A stretch of 23,583 nucleotides of DNA from MGBC108787 sp964430695 (GTDB lineage: Bacteria; Bacillota_I; Bacilli_A; RF39; UBA660), in assembly GCA_964430695.1 (NCBI GenBank), contig CAYSFO010000022.1, positions 1 to 23,583 on the forward strand, given 5' to 3'. This document shows, in pieces, positions 8,700-16,203 of this stretch; position 1 is the first letter of the stretch, and every line of letters begins with the position of its first letter. The notes under the pieces were generated by a model. The model ran no database searches, was not told the origin of the DNA, and saw nothing but the letters and a program-made list of their open reading frames with translations. A program made the position numbers and the translations under genes.

Positions 8700-10452
8700 T
8701 TTCTAACTCCTCCTCACTAAGTTGAGATAAAGCAATTTGCTTATAAACGTCGCATGTTTTAAGTAATTCTTTATGTGTTCCCATTCCAACGCATTTCCCA
8801 TTATCTAAAACGATAATTTTATCCGCATTCATAATGGTACCTATTCTTTGTGCAACAATTAAACTTGTAGCATCCTTTGTATATTTTTTAAGTTCTTTTC
8901 GAAGCAATGCATCCGTTTTATAATCAAGTGCTGAGAAACTATCATCAAAAATATAGATTTCAGGATCTCTCGCAATAGCTCTTGCAATGGCAAGTCTTTG
9001 TTTTTGACCTCCGGATACGTTTGTACCGCCTTGCGCGATATGGGCATCATATCCTTCTTCCATTTTTTCAACAAAATCAGTACCTTGCGCAACGCGAATC
9101 GCTTCTTTTATTTTTTTCTTTGTTATTTCTTCTTTTCCATTATCTCCATAAGAAACATTACTACTTACTGTCCCATCAAACATGACTGCTTTTTGAGGAA
9201 CATAACCTATTTTATTATGTAGGGCTTCTTGTTTGTACTCTTTGACATTCACTCCATCAATCAATACTTCACCATCAGTTACATCATAAAATCTAGGAAC
9301 TAAGTAAATCAATGTTGATTTTCCACTTCCTGTTGAGCCAATAAAAGCTACTGTTTCCCCTTTATTTGCTTTAAATGAAATATCTTGAAGTAAATAATCT
9401 TCTGCATCTGGATATTTAAAAGAAACATTTTTAAATTCTACTGTCCCTACTTCTTTAGTAACGCCATCAAAATTTCCATCTTTAATACTTAAGTCTGTTT
9501 CTAAAACCTCATTAATACGTGAAGCAGATACTTGTGCTCTTGGTAACATCATAAAAATCATGGCTAACATTAAGAAAGACATAATGACTTGCATAGAGTA
9601 ACTTGAAAATACAACCATATCTCCAAATAAAGCTAATTTATCGCTCATGAGAGCTCCTTGTATTAAATAAGCTCCGACGAAATAGATGCTTAACGTTAAG
9701 CCATACATAACTAAATTCATCATTGGCCCCATAATCGCCATTGTTTTTTGGGCAAATAATTGTAAATTTGTTAATTCATTATTCTTTTCTTCAAATTTTT
9801 CTTCTTGATATTTTTCAGCATTAAATGCCTTGACTACTCTTATACCAGTTAAATTTTCTCTAGTTACACCATTTAACTTATCTGTTAATTTTTGAATAAT
9901 TTTAAATTTAGGTATAACAAAGATCATTAAACATCCAATTGTTGTAAGTAATACAACAACTGCTATTGCTGTAATTGTACTCCATTGCGCATTTTTATGA
10001 AGTATTTTGGTTACTGCCCAAATGGCCGTAATTGGGGCTTTAATCATTAGTTGAAGTCCCATAGCAATTAACATTTGAATTTGGGTAATATCATTTGTTG
10101 TTCTTGTAATCAAACTACTTGTAGAAAATTGTTTTACTTCATGAATTCCTAAATTTTCTACTTTATCAAATAATTTTTTTCTTACATTCATAGAAAAGCT
10201 AGCAGATAGATTAGATGTTAGGTATCCCACAATAATTGCTCCTACTAAACTCCCAAGTGCACATAAAAGCATATATGCACCATTTTTTAAAATATCAGAC
10301 ATTGCACTACCTTCCGTTTGCACTAATTTAGTTATTGTTGACATATAATCTGGCATTTTTAGATCTAGCCAAACTTGAAAAACAATTAATAAAAAAGCCA
10401 ACAGAATTAAACCAATATCTCTTTTTTTAAAATTTTTAAATAATTTAATCAT
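8692..10452 (-). CDS. Heterodimeric ABC exporter subunit, degenerate ATPase type
   Basis: A 586-aa half-transporter with six predicted helices (about 12-300) and a C-terminal ATPase. It has Walker A GSTGSGKS (372-379), a good signature VSGGQ (479-483) and D-loop SALD. The catalytic Glu after Walker B is replaced by Asp504 (IFDDS), and the H-loop His is replaced by Gln535 (VAQR). These are the hallmark changes of the non-hydrolysing site in heterodimeric exporters. The bad site would pair this Walker motif with the partner's altered ISSGQ signature, leaving the second composite site canonical. It is the first gene of the operon; ATG 10452 follows AAGGAGG. A consensus promoter lies at 10583-10611, giving a leader of about 125 nt. 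Confidence 0.93.
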   Translation of the reverse strand: MIKLFKNFKKRDIGLILLAFLLIVFQVWLDLKMPDYMSTITKLVQTEGSAMSDILKNGAYMLLCALGSLVGAIIVGYLTSNLSASFSMNVRKKLFDKVENLGIHEVKQFSTSSLITRTTNDITQIQMLIAMGLQLMIKAPITAIWAVTKILHKNAQWSTITAIAVVVLLTTIGCLMIFVIPKFKIIQKLTDKLNGVTRENLTGIRVVKAFNAEKYQEEKFEEKNNELTNLQLFAQKTMAIMGPMMNLVMYGLTLSIYFVGAYLIQGALMSDKLALFGDMVVFSSYSMQVIMSFLMLAMIFMMLPRAQVSASRINEVLETDLSIKDGNFDGVTKEVGTVEFKNVSFKYPDAEDYLLQDISFKANKGETVAFIGSTGSGKSTLIYLVPRFYDVTDGEVLIDGVNVKEYKQEALHNKIGYVPQKAVMFDGTVSSNVSYGDNGKEEITKKKIKEAIRVAQGTDFVEKMEEGYDAHIAQGGTNVSGGQKQRLAIARAIARDPEIYIFDDSFSALDYKTDALLRKELKKYTKDATSLIVAQRIGTIMNADKIIVLDNGKCVGMGTHKELLKTCDVYKQIALSQLSEEELENA

Positions 10453-10582
10453 GTTTATTCCTCCTTATATTTAATAAATCTCCATTGCTAAAGACGTTCA
10501 AAAACTTTAATAAATATTGTATTTCTTCTATAGTAATTTTTTCCTCTATAATTTTTACTCCAACATAGATAGCATCTTATAC

Positions 10583-10611
10583 ATTATATTCACCTAGAAT
10601 TTTTATGTCAA
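10583..10611 (-). promoter_or_regulatory. Consensus sigma-A promoter for the ABC exporter operon
   Basis: On the minus strand, TTGACA (10611-10606) and TATAAT (10588-10583) are separated by exactly 17 nt. Transcription should begin near 10576, about 124 nt upstream of the first ABC gene. The -35 lies directly beside the terminator hairpin of the upstream gene. Confidence 0.8.
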
Positions 10612-10612
10612 C

Positions 10613-10640
10613 AAAAAACAAAGATATTTCACTTTGTTTT
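10613..10640 (-). terminator. Terminator of the TerB-like gene
   Basis: A perfect 9-bp inverted repeat, AAAACAAAG/CTTTGTTTT on the plus strand (10615-10623 and 10632-10640), has an 8-nt loop. Read on the minus strand it ends in a T-rich tail. It lies about 60 nt after the stop codon at 10701 and immediately upstream of the ABC operon promoter. Confidence 0.75.
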
Positions 10641-10700
10641 CATAATATATTATTCGTTTTAATATTTGATTTTTAACATTTTTTTATTCAAAAAATGGTT

Positions 10701-11627
10701 CTAATTTCTTCCTTGATTTGGAGAATCATCGCCAATTGTTTCCGAATTGATTTCAGGCAAAATGTTTAGTGAAGAAACCACCATAGAAAGTGCTATATTT
10801 GTATATTCAAATTTAGAAATTCCTAATAATTGGCATATTTCTCCAATCCTTTGCTCTTCTTGTGATTCATCATTTTTATCATAGCCAGCAATTACATAAA
10901 TTGCATTTATTAACCATATTTTTTGCTCTTGCTCATTAAATTTCGCAAAAAATTCTCTAGCAATTTCATCTTGAATGTCTTCAAATCCAAATTCACCACT
11001 TGCCAATTTATCCATTAAATATTCTTTTGTAGATATCATTATTATTGGTTTTAGATTATCGAAAAGATTATATGGATACAAATCTTGGGCTAAACTACCT
11101 TTTAAATATTCTCCTAATTTATTTGACAACATGTCTAAAATATTGTGTCGTAATTCCTTGGTTCTCTTTTCATCAAATAATTTAAGAGTAGTACAAAACA
11201 CATGATTTATATATTCTCTAAATTGTGTCATAATGCTGACTTTTGAACTTAATGAAATGGATTCAAATTGATCTATTATACCTACATATCCCATCCTATC
11301 AATATAATCATTTAATCTTGTTTCAAAAGATGCAATGATGTCTTTCACTTGTGGCATATTAGAACACATGCTTTTTTTCAATGGTTCAAAATAAACTCTC
11401 ATAAATTGCTCTGCCGTTATATTTCCTTTTTCTGCTAAATTCACACTTGCAACAGCCAATTCAAATGTTTTTTCCATAAAGGGTGCATAATGTCTTATAA
11501 AATTATCATCTACGGATCCTAAAACAGCATTATAAAATTCATTATATAATGATAAAATCATAAGTTTATCATTAATATTTTCACTAGTGCTAATTAAATC
11601 TATCTCTTTTTTAAAATTTTTAATCAT
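10701..11627 (-). CDS. Uncharacterised protein with possible C-terminal TerB-like domain
   Basis: A mainly alpha-helical protein of about 308 aa without signal peptide or membrane segments. The last 80 residues (AIYVIAGYDKNDESQEEQ, then IGEICQLLGISKFEYTNI) recall TerB-type helical domains, in which acidic residues follow the first helix and an LGIS turn comes later. This assignment is tentative. The N-terminal 200 residues are not recognised. The frame opens with a TTG at 11630, but the next codon is an ATG at 11627, six bases after GGTGA, which I prefer. A promoter with TTGACA (11694-11689), a 17-nt spacer and TAGTAT (11671-11666) lies upstream. It sits alone between the ABC exporter and the transglutaminase-GNAT gene. 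Confidence 0.72.
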   Translation of the reverse strand: MIKNFKKEIDLISTSENINDKLMILSLYNEFYNAVLGSVDDNFIRHYAPFMEKTFELAVASVNLAEKGNITAEQFMRVYFEPLKKSMCSNMPQVKDIIASFETRLNDYIDRMGYVGIIDQFESISLSSKVSIMTQFREYINHVFCTTLKLFDEKRTKELRHNILDMLSNKLGEYLKGSLAQDLYPYNLFDNLKPIIMISTKEYLMDKLASGEFGFEDIQDEIAREFFAKFNEQEQKIWLINAIYVIAGYDKNDESQEEQRIGEICQLLGISKFEYTNIALSMVVSSLNILPEINSETIGDDSPNQGRN

Positions 11628-11665
11628 CAATAATCACCAAATTCCCCACATTTATATTGGTTGGT

Positions 11666-11694
11666 ATACTATCATACCCTAAATTATTTGTCAA
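11666..11694 (-). promoter_or_regulatory. Promoter of the TerB-like gene
   Basis: TTGACA and TAGTAT on the minus strand with a 17-nt spacer, about 40 nt upstream of the start codon. One base of the -10 differs from consensus. Confidence 0.7.
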
Positions 11695-11720
11695 TTTTCA
11701 CTTAACAAATTTTTCAAAAT

Positions 11721-11743
11721 AAAAAACAAAGATATTCTCTTTG
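11721..11743 (-). terminator. Terminator of the transglutaminase-GNAT gene
   Basis: The stem CAAAGA/TCTTTG (11727-11732 and 11738-11743) with a 5-nt loop is followed by a T run in the minus direction. It starts 13 nt after the stop codon. The surrounding 46 nt resemble the terminator region at 10613-10660. Confidence 0.7.
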
Positions 11744-11755
11744 CTTCACAATATA

Positions 11756-13150
11756 TTACTCGTTTTCTATATCTAAATAACGCTGATTCCATTTAGGCAT
11801 CTTTTCATTTGATAAATTTTTGCTATAAATGACAGTATCTTTATCGTACACTTCAAAATCATCCATATACTTTTGACATAAACTTTCTATTTTTACATGA
11901 ATTTCATTATTTACTACAATTCTCAAATATTTTTTTGGCAAACGATAAGTCATTTGAATGGTATCCAAGAATAATCTTTTACCAAGTCCTTCATTCTGAA
12001 AATTTGGTAAAATGCCAAAACGTCCAATAAAAATATCTTCTGGGTATTCTTTTAACTCATAATAGCCAGTAATCCCAATTACTTCATGATTTAAATAAGC
12101 AAGATAATACTTAATATTCGGGTTATTTCCATGAATTGTTTCTTCAAAATATTGTAAACTTTTTTTGTCTTCGGCAAAAAGTTTGTTTTGTAATTCACAA
12201 GCTAATTCCATATTTTCTTCATCTAAAACTTTATAAGTTATATCAACCTCTTGATGATCTCCAGCTCCTAAAAGTGGTGTATTTAATGCTCGCATTTTTT
12301 TATCATTATTAAAAATATATAATAATTCTGAAAAGTTTTTATCCGGATCTAACATTAAAAGAGCTAAATCATCTAATTCTTTCAACTCTTCTGGTGGCAA
12401 ATTAAAGAATTCTTTATCATCATCTATATAAGCGGGAGAAAATAAATAAGACATTTCATTCCCCATCAAAGCATGAAAATCAAAAAATAAAGTACGAGCA
12501 AGCATAGGTAACCCTTGATAGCTACTACCATGAATATATTTATCTATTTTATCTTTTCCTTTTCTTACATCTAACCAAATTTTAGGAATCCAGTTAAAAT
12601 CTTCTCGATTCATATCTGTATGTTTATCTCCACTATCTGTATCAGGATCACACACAATCCATCGTTCTTCTTCCCTATTATAATACTCTATAATCCAATG
12701 ATCATATGATTTTCCATCATTACTAAAATAAGGAGCAAATCCACTACGAACACGTGTTGGAATTCCTTTAGCTTTTAAAATAGAAGCAAGCCACACTGCT
12801 ACATAACGACAAGTAATGACTACCTTTTTATTGATTTCACGACCCATAAATATTCCTCGATCATCTAATCTAAAAAGTTCTGCCATAATCGCCGGCGCTG
12901 TTAACAAAATATCATCATGACTTCGATAGCCATACCATGGATATTCCTCAGCAACTCCATCTCTACTTTTTCCTGTTTCATTTAATCTTATGGAACTACG
13001 AATTAATTCTTTACGATGAATTGTTTGTTCTAATAATAAACTGGTTAATTCTTCTAAATCATCGGGTAAACTTTGATAATACTCTTTATAAGGTCCCCAA
13101 TTTGTAAATATACTAGTTTTCAAATAATAATCTAATATTTCTTCTTTCAT
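11756..13150 (-). CDS. Transglutaminase-like protein fused to a GNAT acetyltransferase
   Basis: A 464-aa two-domain protein without signal peptide. The N-terminal half is a transglutaminase/protease-like fold with a plausible triad: Cys114 (VITCRYVAVWLAS), His151 (DHWIIEYY) and Asp168 (VCDPD). A family-specific extension follows (DFHALMGNEMSYLF, then LALLMLDPDKNF), shared with the 302-aa paralogue at 14070. Residues of about 305-445 are a GNAT domain, with a strand ending in VIGITGYYEL and the acetyl-CoA loop QNEGLGKRL. The Cys domain could cleave or cross-link amide bonds while the GNAT domain acetylates an amine, but no substrate is suggested. The ATG follows AGGGTGA. It is downstream of the AraC regulator, separated by a terminator. 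Confidence 0.88.
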   Translation of the reverse strand: MKEEILDYYLKTSIFTNWGPYKEYYQSLPDDLEELTSLLLEQTIHRKELIRSSIRLNETGKSRDGVAEEYPWYGYRSHDDILLTAPAIMAELFRLDDRGIFMGREINKKVVITCRYVAVWLASILKAKGIPTRVRSGFAPYFSNDGKSYDHWIIEYYNREEERWIVCDPDTDSGDKHTDMNREDFNWIPKIWLDVRKGKDKIDKYIHGSSYQGLPMLARTLFFDFHALMGNEMSYLFSPAYIDDDKEFFNLPPEELKELDDLALLMLDPDKNFSELLYIFNNDKKMRALNTPLLGAGDHQEVDITYKVLDEENMELACELQNKLFAEDKKSLQYFEETIHGNNPNIKYYLAYLNHEVIGITGYYELKEYPEDIFIGRFGILPNFQNEGLGKRLFLDTIQMTYRLPKKYLRIVVNNEIHVKIESLCQKYMDDFEVYDKDTVIYSKNLSNEKMPKWNQRYLDIENE

Positions 13151-13185
13151 TTACTTCACCCTATTTCATTATAAAATAGGAAAAT

Positions 13186-13224
13186 TTAAAAAAACTGACT
13201 TTTTAAGAAACAAAATAGTCAGTT
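13186..13224 (-). terminator. Terminator of the AraC-type regulator
   Basis: AACTGACT (13193-13200) and AGTCAGTT (13217-13224) form an 8-bp stem that includes the regulator's stop codon. On the minus strand it is followed by a run of seven T. Confidence 0.75.
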
Positions 13225-14020
13225 ATTCAATTGCAATCATAAACTCTGTATATCCAGGTTCATAAACTTCAAGTTCTGGTAAATCTCTTAAATGATATTT
13301 ATTTTTTTCATAAAAATTATAATAAAACTTATGGGATAAATTTTGTATATCTCTTGCTTCGTTCGAATTTATTTTAAAAATTAACCATTTTGAAGCAGGA
13401 AATGCTATTTCTTCAAATTCTTCATGCTTTTCTTTATATAAGCACCAATACTCCATTTTTTTACTCTTAAATCTTTCTTCATATAAAACCATACCATAAT
13501 TTATATCTCCATACAAATCTTTATATTTTCTTTTTGTGGCACTAAAAAATCTTGGGGCATCATAAGAAATGTTTTCTTCATTGGTTTCTATTTTCACTCC
13601 ATAAATTTTAAAAGCAGAACGTTTTTCTATACGATAAGACATGTCAATAATTGATTTATTATCTTCGTCAAAATTTAAAATCGGATAACTTACAGTTTTT
13701 ACTTTTTCTTTTTTTACTTCACTCGGCTTTACACCATGAAATTTCGTAAAAGCTCTAGAAAAAGCAACAGCAGAATTATATTGATATTTTGTTGCAACGT
13801 CCATTACACTTAAACCATTTTGCAAATCTTCTACTGCGTTTGAAAGTCTTCGATTCCGTATATACTCTGAAAGATTAATATTTGTAATCAAAGTAAAGAT
13901 ATTTTGCAAAGTATGAGCAGGAACTCCTATCATTTTTGCTAATTCTTTGGCGTCAATTTTTTGTTCTAAATTCTCTTCAATACAATTTACAACTTCATTT
14001 AAAGATTTATAAATATTCAT
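13223..14020 (-). CDS. AraC-family transcriptional regulator with GyrI-like effector domain
   Basis: A 265-aa protein. Residues of about 8-105 carry the two helix-turn-helix motifs of AraC/XylS: KELAKMIGVPAHTLQNIF, then VMDVATKYQYNSAVAFSRAF followed by GVKPSEVKK. Residues of about 125-265 resemble the GyrI-like/AraC effector-binding domain, with KIYGVKI at its start and a conserved aromatic WCLYKE strand. The DNA-binding domain is N-terminal, as in Rob and SoxS-like sensor fusions. The ATG follows AAGGTG by five bases. The gene lies between the two transglutaminase-like paralogues on the same strand. A 15-bp palindrome fills its own promoter spacer, suggesting autoregulation. The effector is unknown. 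Confidence 0.92.
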   Translation of the reverse strand: MNIYKSLNEVVNCIEENLEQKIDAKELAKMIGVPAHTLQNIFTLITNINLSEYIRNRRLSNAVEDLQNGLSVMDVATKYQYNSAVAFSRAFTKFHGVKPSEVKKEKVKTVSYPILNFDEDNKSIIDMSYRIEKRSAFKIYGVKIETNEENISYDAPRFFSATKRKYKDLYGDINYGMVLYEERFKSKKMEYWCLYKEKHEEFEEIAFPASKWLIFKINSNEARDIQNLSHKFYYNFYEKNKYHLRDLPELEVYEPGYTEFMIAIE

Positions 14021-14038
14021 AAAAACACCTTAGTGGTT

Positions 14039-14067
14039 ATTATAACACAACTTCTAGTTGTTTAAAC
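14039..14067 (-). promoter_or_regulatory. Promoter with embedded palindromic operator upstream of the AraC-type gene
   Basis: The minus-strand -10 TATAAT is at 14044-14039, and a weak -35 (TTTAAA or GTTTAA) lies around 14061-14067. The spacer is almost fully occupied by a perfect inverted repeat, ACAACT-tct-AGTTGT (14047-14061). A dimeric repressor bound there would exclude RNA polymerase, so autoregulation is a reasonable inference. It could also act as a short hairpin. Confidence 0.5.
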
Positions 14068-14069
14068 GT

Positions 14070-14978
14070 CTAATTTAAAGCATCACTCATAATTCTAAAC
14101 TTACTGTTTGTATTCCAAATTTCAAGCAATCTAGAAAAGTTTTTATCTGGTTCTAACATTAGAGTAGCTAATTCTTCTAATTCTAAATACTCTTCTTCTG
14201 TTAATTCAAAATTTTTATCACAAATATATTTAGGTACATATAAAAAAATAATTTCATCATTCATAAGCGAATGAAAATCGTAAAATAAGCCTCTTATTGC
14301 AGCAGGTATCCCATATGTTAAAGGATTAGAAGCATAATAAATATCTTTCTTCCTATAAGTACCATTTCTAAGTTTTAAATAAGCCTCTGCCCCAAAGATA
14401 AATTTTTCTCTTGGGATATCTAAAAGATTAAAATCAACTCCATATTCTTTTAAAATTTTCCCATCAAAATACATATCAGCATCTACTAAAATCCATCGTT
14501 GCTGCTTTTCATCATAGTATTCACTTATCCAATGATCCCCAGCCGAATTCAGTTTGGTAACAAATAAAGCAAATCCACTTCTAGCACGTGCTGGTATTCC
14601 TTTTGCTTTTAATATACTAACTAATAAGATTGCATCTTCTCGACAACAAACATGTATTTTATCCTTAATATTTCGATGAATAGAAAAATTTTTATCTCTT
14701 CTAAGCAATTCTGCTAGCATAGCCCCTGCGGTTGGAAATAAATTATTTTCATAATATAAACTTGTAATTGGTACTTCAGTCATATCTCCATAAAAGCTAT
14801 TCTTGTCTTTTCTTATTTCTTCATTATATAAATCAAAAGGATGAATAATTTGATGTCTTAAAAGCATACATAATTCTTCTATAGAATCAGGTAAATTTTT
14901 AGCAAAATCTTTATACAATCCTAAATCTGTATAACAACTTGTTTGTCTATAAAAATTGAATATATCTTCTTTTTTCAT
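14070..14978 (-). CDS. Transglutaminase-like protein, paralogue of the 464-aa protein without the GNAT domain
   Basis: A 302-aa protein collinear with residues 1-300 of the transglutaminase-GNAT protein. Both begin with a motif like FYRQTSCYTDLGLYK and share SILKAKGIP-RSGF. Both have the same triad spacing, here Cys112, His149 and Asp166 (37 and 17 residues apart in both), and the same extension (FYDFHSLMNDE, then LATLMLEPDKNFSRLL). It ends where the paralogue continues into the acetyltransferase domain, so it is the stand-alone version rather than a truncation by mutation. The ATG follows GAGGT by about seven bases. It begins 41 nt after the DUF2974 gene on the same strand, so the two may be cotranscribed. 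The substrate is unknown. Confidence 0.85.
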   Translation of the reverse strand: MKKEDIFNFYRQTSCYTDLGLYKDFAKNLPDSIEELCMLLRHQIIHPFDLYNEEIRKDKNSFYGDMTEVPITSLYYENNLFPTAGAMLAELLRRDKNFSIHRNIKDKIHVCCREDAILLVSILKAKGIPARARSGFALFVTKLNSAGDHWISEYYDEKQQRWILVDADMYFDGKILKEYGVDFNLLDIPREKFIFGAEAYLKLRNGTYRKKDIYYASNPLTYGIPAAIRGLFYDFHSLMNDEIIFLYVPKYICDKNFELTEEEYLELEELATLMLEPDKNFSRLLEIWNTNSKFRIMSDALN

Positions 14979-15019
14979 GTAATACCTCTTGAACCTATTT
15001 TAACAAACATTAACTTAAA

Positions 15020-16078
15020 CTACAAACTCTTTAAAATTTGAACAACTATTGGCACCACTTTCCATAACCATTCCATGTCATCTAAATTCAATTGATACTT
15101 TTTTAAAAGCGGCTGATTATTAAATATATTTAGCAGAGTATCTTCTAAATTATAAACATGCAAAGAAGTAAATAAATCATAAAGGAATTTAAAAATCTTT
15201 TCTTTTTGTTTATCGGGAATTTTATCTAATGTTTGGTTCAAAAAATTAGCAAGTTCTTTTGTTTTTTCATCCATTTCTTTTGCATAAACAAAATGATTAC
15301 CTAAAATAACCCACGAATACAAATCATGTTGTAAAACTCCAAGTTGAGCACTTTCAATCAAAACAGTTTTGGTGTAATTATCAAACATGTTTCCAATGAC
15401 ACTTGCTTTAGGAATATAAGTAATGATTTTCTCTTTTAGTTCTTGGCTTGCTTCTTCTTCCAATAATTTATTGTTAAATCCTGGACCATCATTGTTATAA
15501 ACTTTTAGTATTTTATTCTTTAATTTTGGATTACAAAAAATAGCAGCATACATAGCAAGATTCCCACCTTTAGAATGCCCACCAACAAAACAATACTTTT
15601 TGGTATGCATAAGAATATCTTCTAAATATTCCTTGGCTCTTTCTTGGGCTGGTACTGATTCCATATAACTCATATTGAAATTTTCTTTCCAACCAACAAC
15701 TGTGGAATCTGTACCTCGAAATGCGATAAATAAAAAATCATTTGGAAGTATATAAGTGAGGGCACTAAACTGCTTTTCCTGAATCTTTTCTACTTCATTC
15801 ACAAACCTTGTAACAACCACATTTTGAAATCGTTTACTTTCACTTAAGATTTTAAATAAAAGATTTTGATTTTTATCAAACAGATTTTCTTTCGAATTAT
15901 TCTGATTATATTTTTTGTACAATTCTTTAATTGTAATACTGTCATCTATTTTTAAAAAATTTTCCAATTCTATGTAAGTAAGGGCACATAAAATTAAATT
16001 GTCTACTTCATTAAACGCGTCTTCTGTTAATGTTAAATCTCCTCGCCATTTTAAATATGAAAAAATATTTTCCAACAT
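15020..16078 (-). CDS. Mbeg1-like/DUF2974 alpha/beta hydrolase
   Basis: A 352-aa cytosolic protein with an alpha/beta-hydrolase nucleophile elbow, GGHSKGGNLAMYAA (Ser169), preceded by FIAFRGTDSTVVGWKENF, the lipase-3-like oxyanion region. The lysine after the nucleophile (HSKGG) and the NNDGPGF motif downstream are typical of the DUF2974/Mbeg1-like family, widespread in Firmicutes and of unknown substrate. A later His in the LGVLQHDLYSW and LGNHFVY region could complete the triad. The ATG follows AGAGGGG. It is divergent from the membrane protein at 16204 and probably heads a unit with the transglutaminase-like gene downstream. Confidence 0.88.
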   Translation of the reverse strand: MLENIFSYLKWRGDLTLTEDAFNEVDNLILCALTYIELENFLKIDDSITIKELYKKYNQNNSKENLFDKNQNLLFKILSESKRFQNVVVTRFVNEVEKIQEKQFSALTYILPNDFLFIAFRGTDSTVVGWKENFNMSYMESVPAQERAKEYLEDILMHTKKYCFVGGHSKGGNLAMYAAIFCNPKLKNKILKVYNNDGPGFNNKLLEEEASQELKEKIITYIPKASVIGNMFDNYTKTVLIESAQLGVLQHDLYSWVILGNHFVYAKEMDEKTKELANFLNQTLDKIPDKQKEKIFKFLYDLFTSLHVYNLEDTLLNIFNNQPLLKKYQLNLDDMEWLWKVVPIVVQILKSL

Positions 16079-16137
16079 ATTCCCCTCTTTACTCTCTTAT
16101 TATAATTATATTAAGATATACGAATTTAGAAGTATAT

Positions 16138-16166
16138 TTGACAAAAAGTTTAAAAAAAGATAGTAT
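16138..16166 (+). promoter_or_regulatory. Sigma-A promoter for the DUF975/CmpB-type gene
   Basis: TTGACA (16138-16143), a 17-nt spacer and TAGTAT (16161-16166) lie about 38 nt upstream of the start codon. Confidence 0.75.
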
Positions 16167-16203
16167 GGAAACATAAAATATTTACTTTTTATGAGGTAAT
16201 TAT

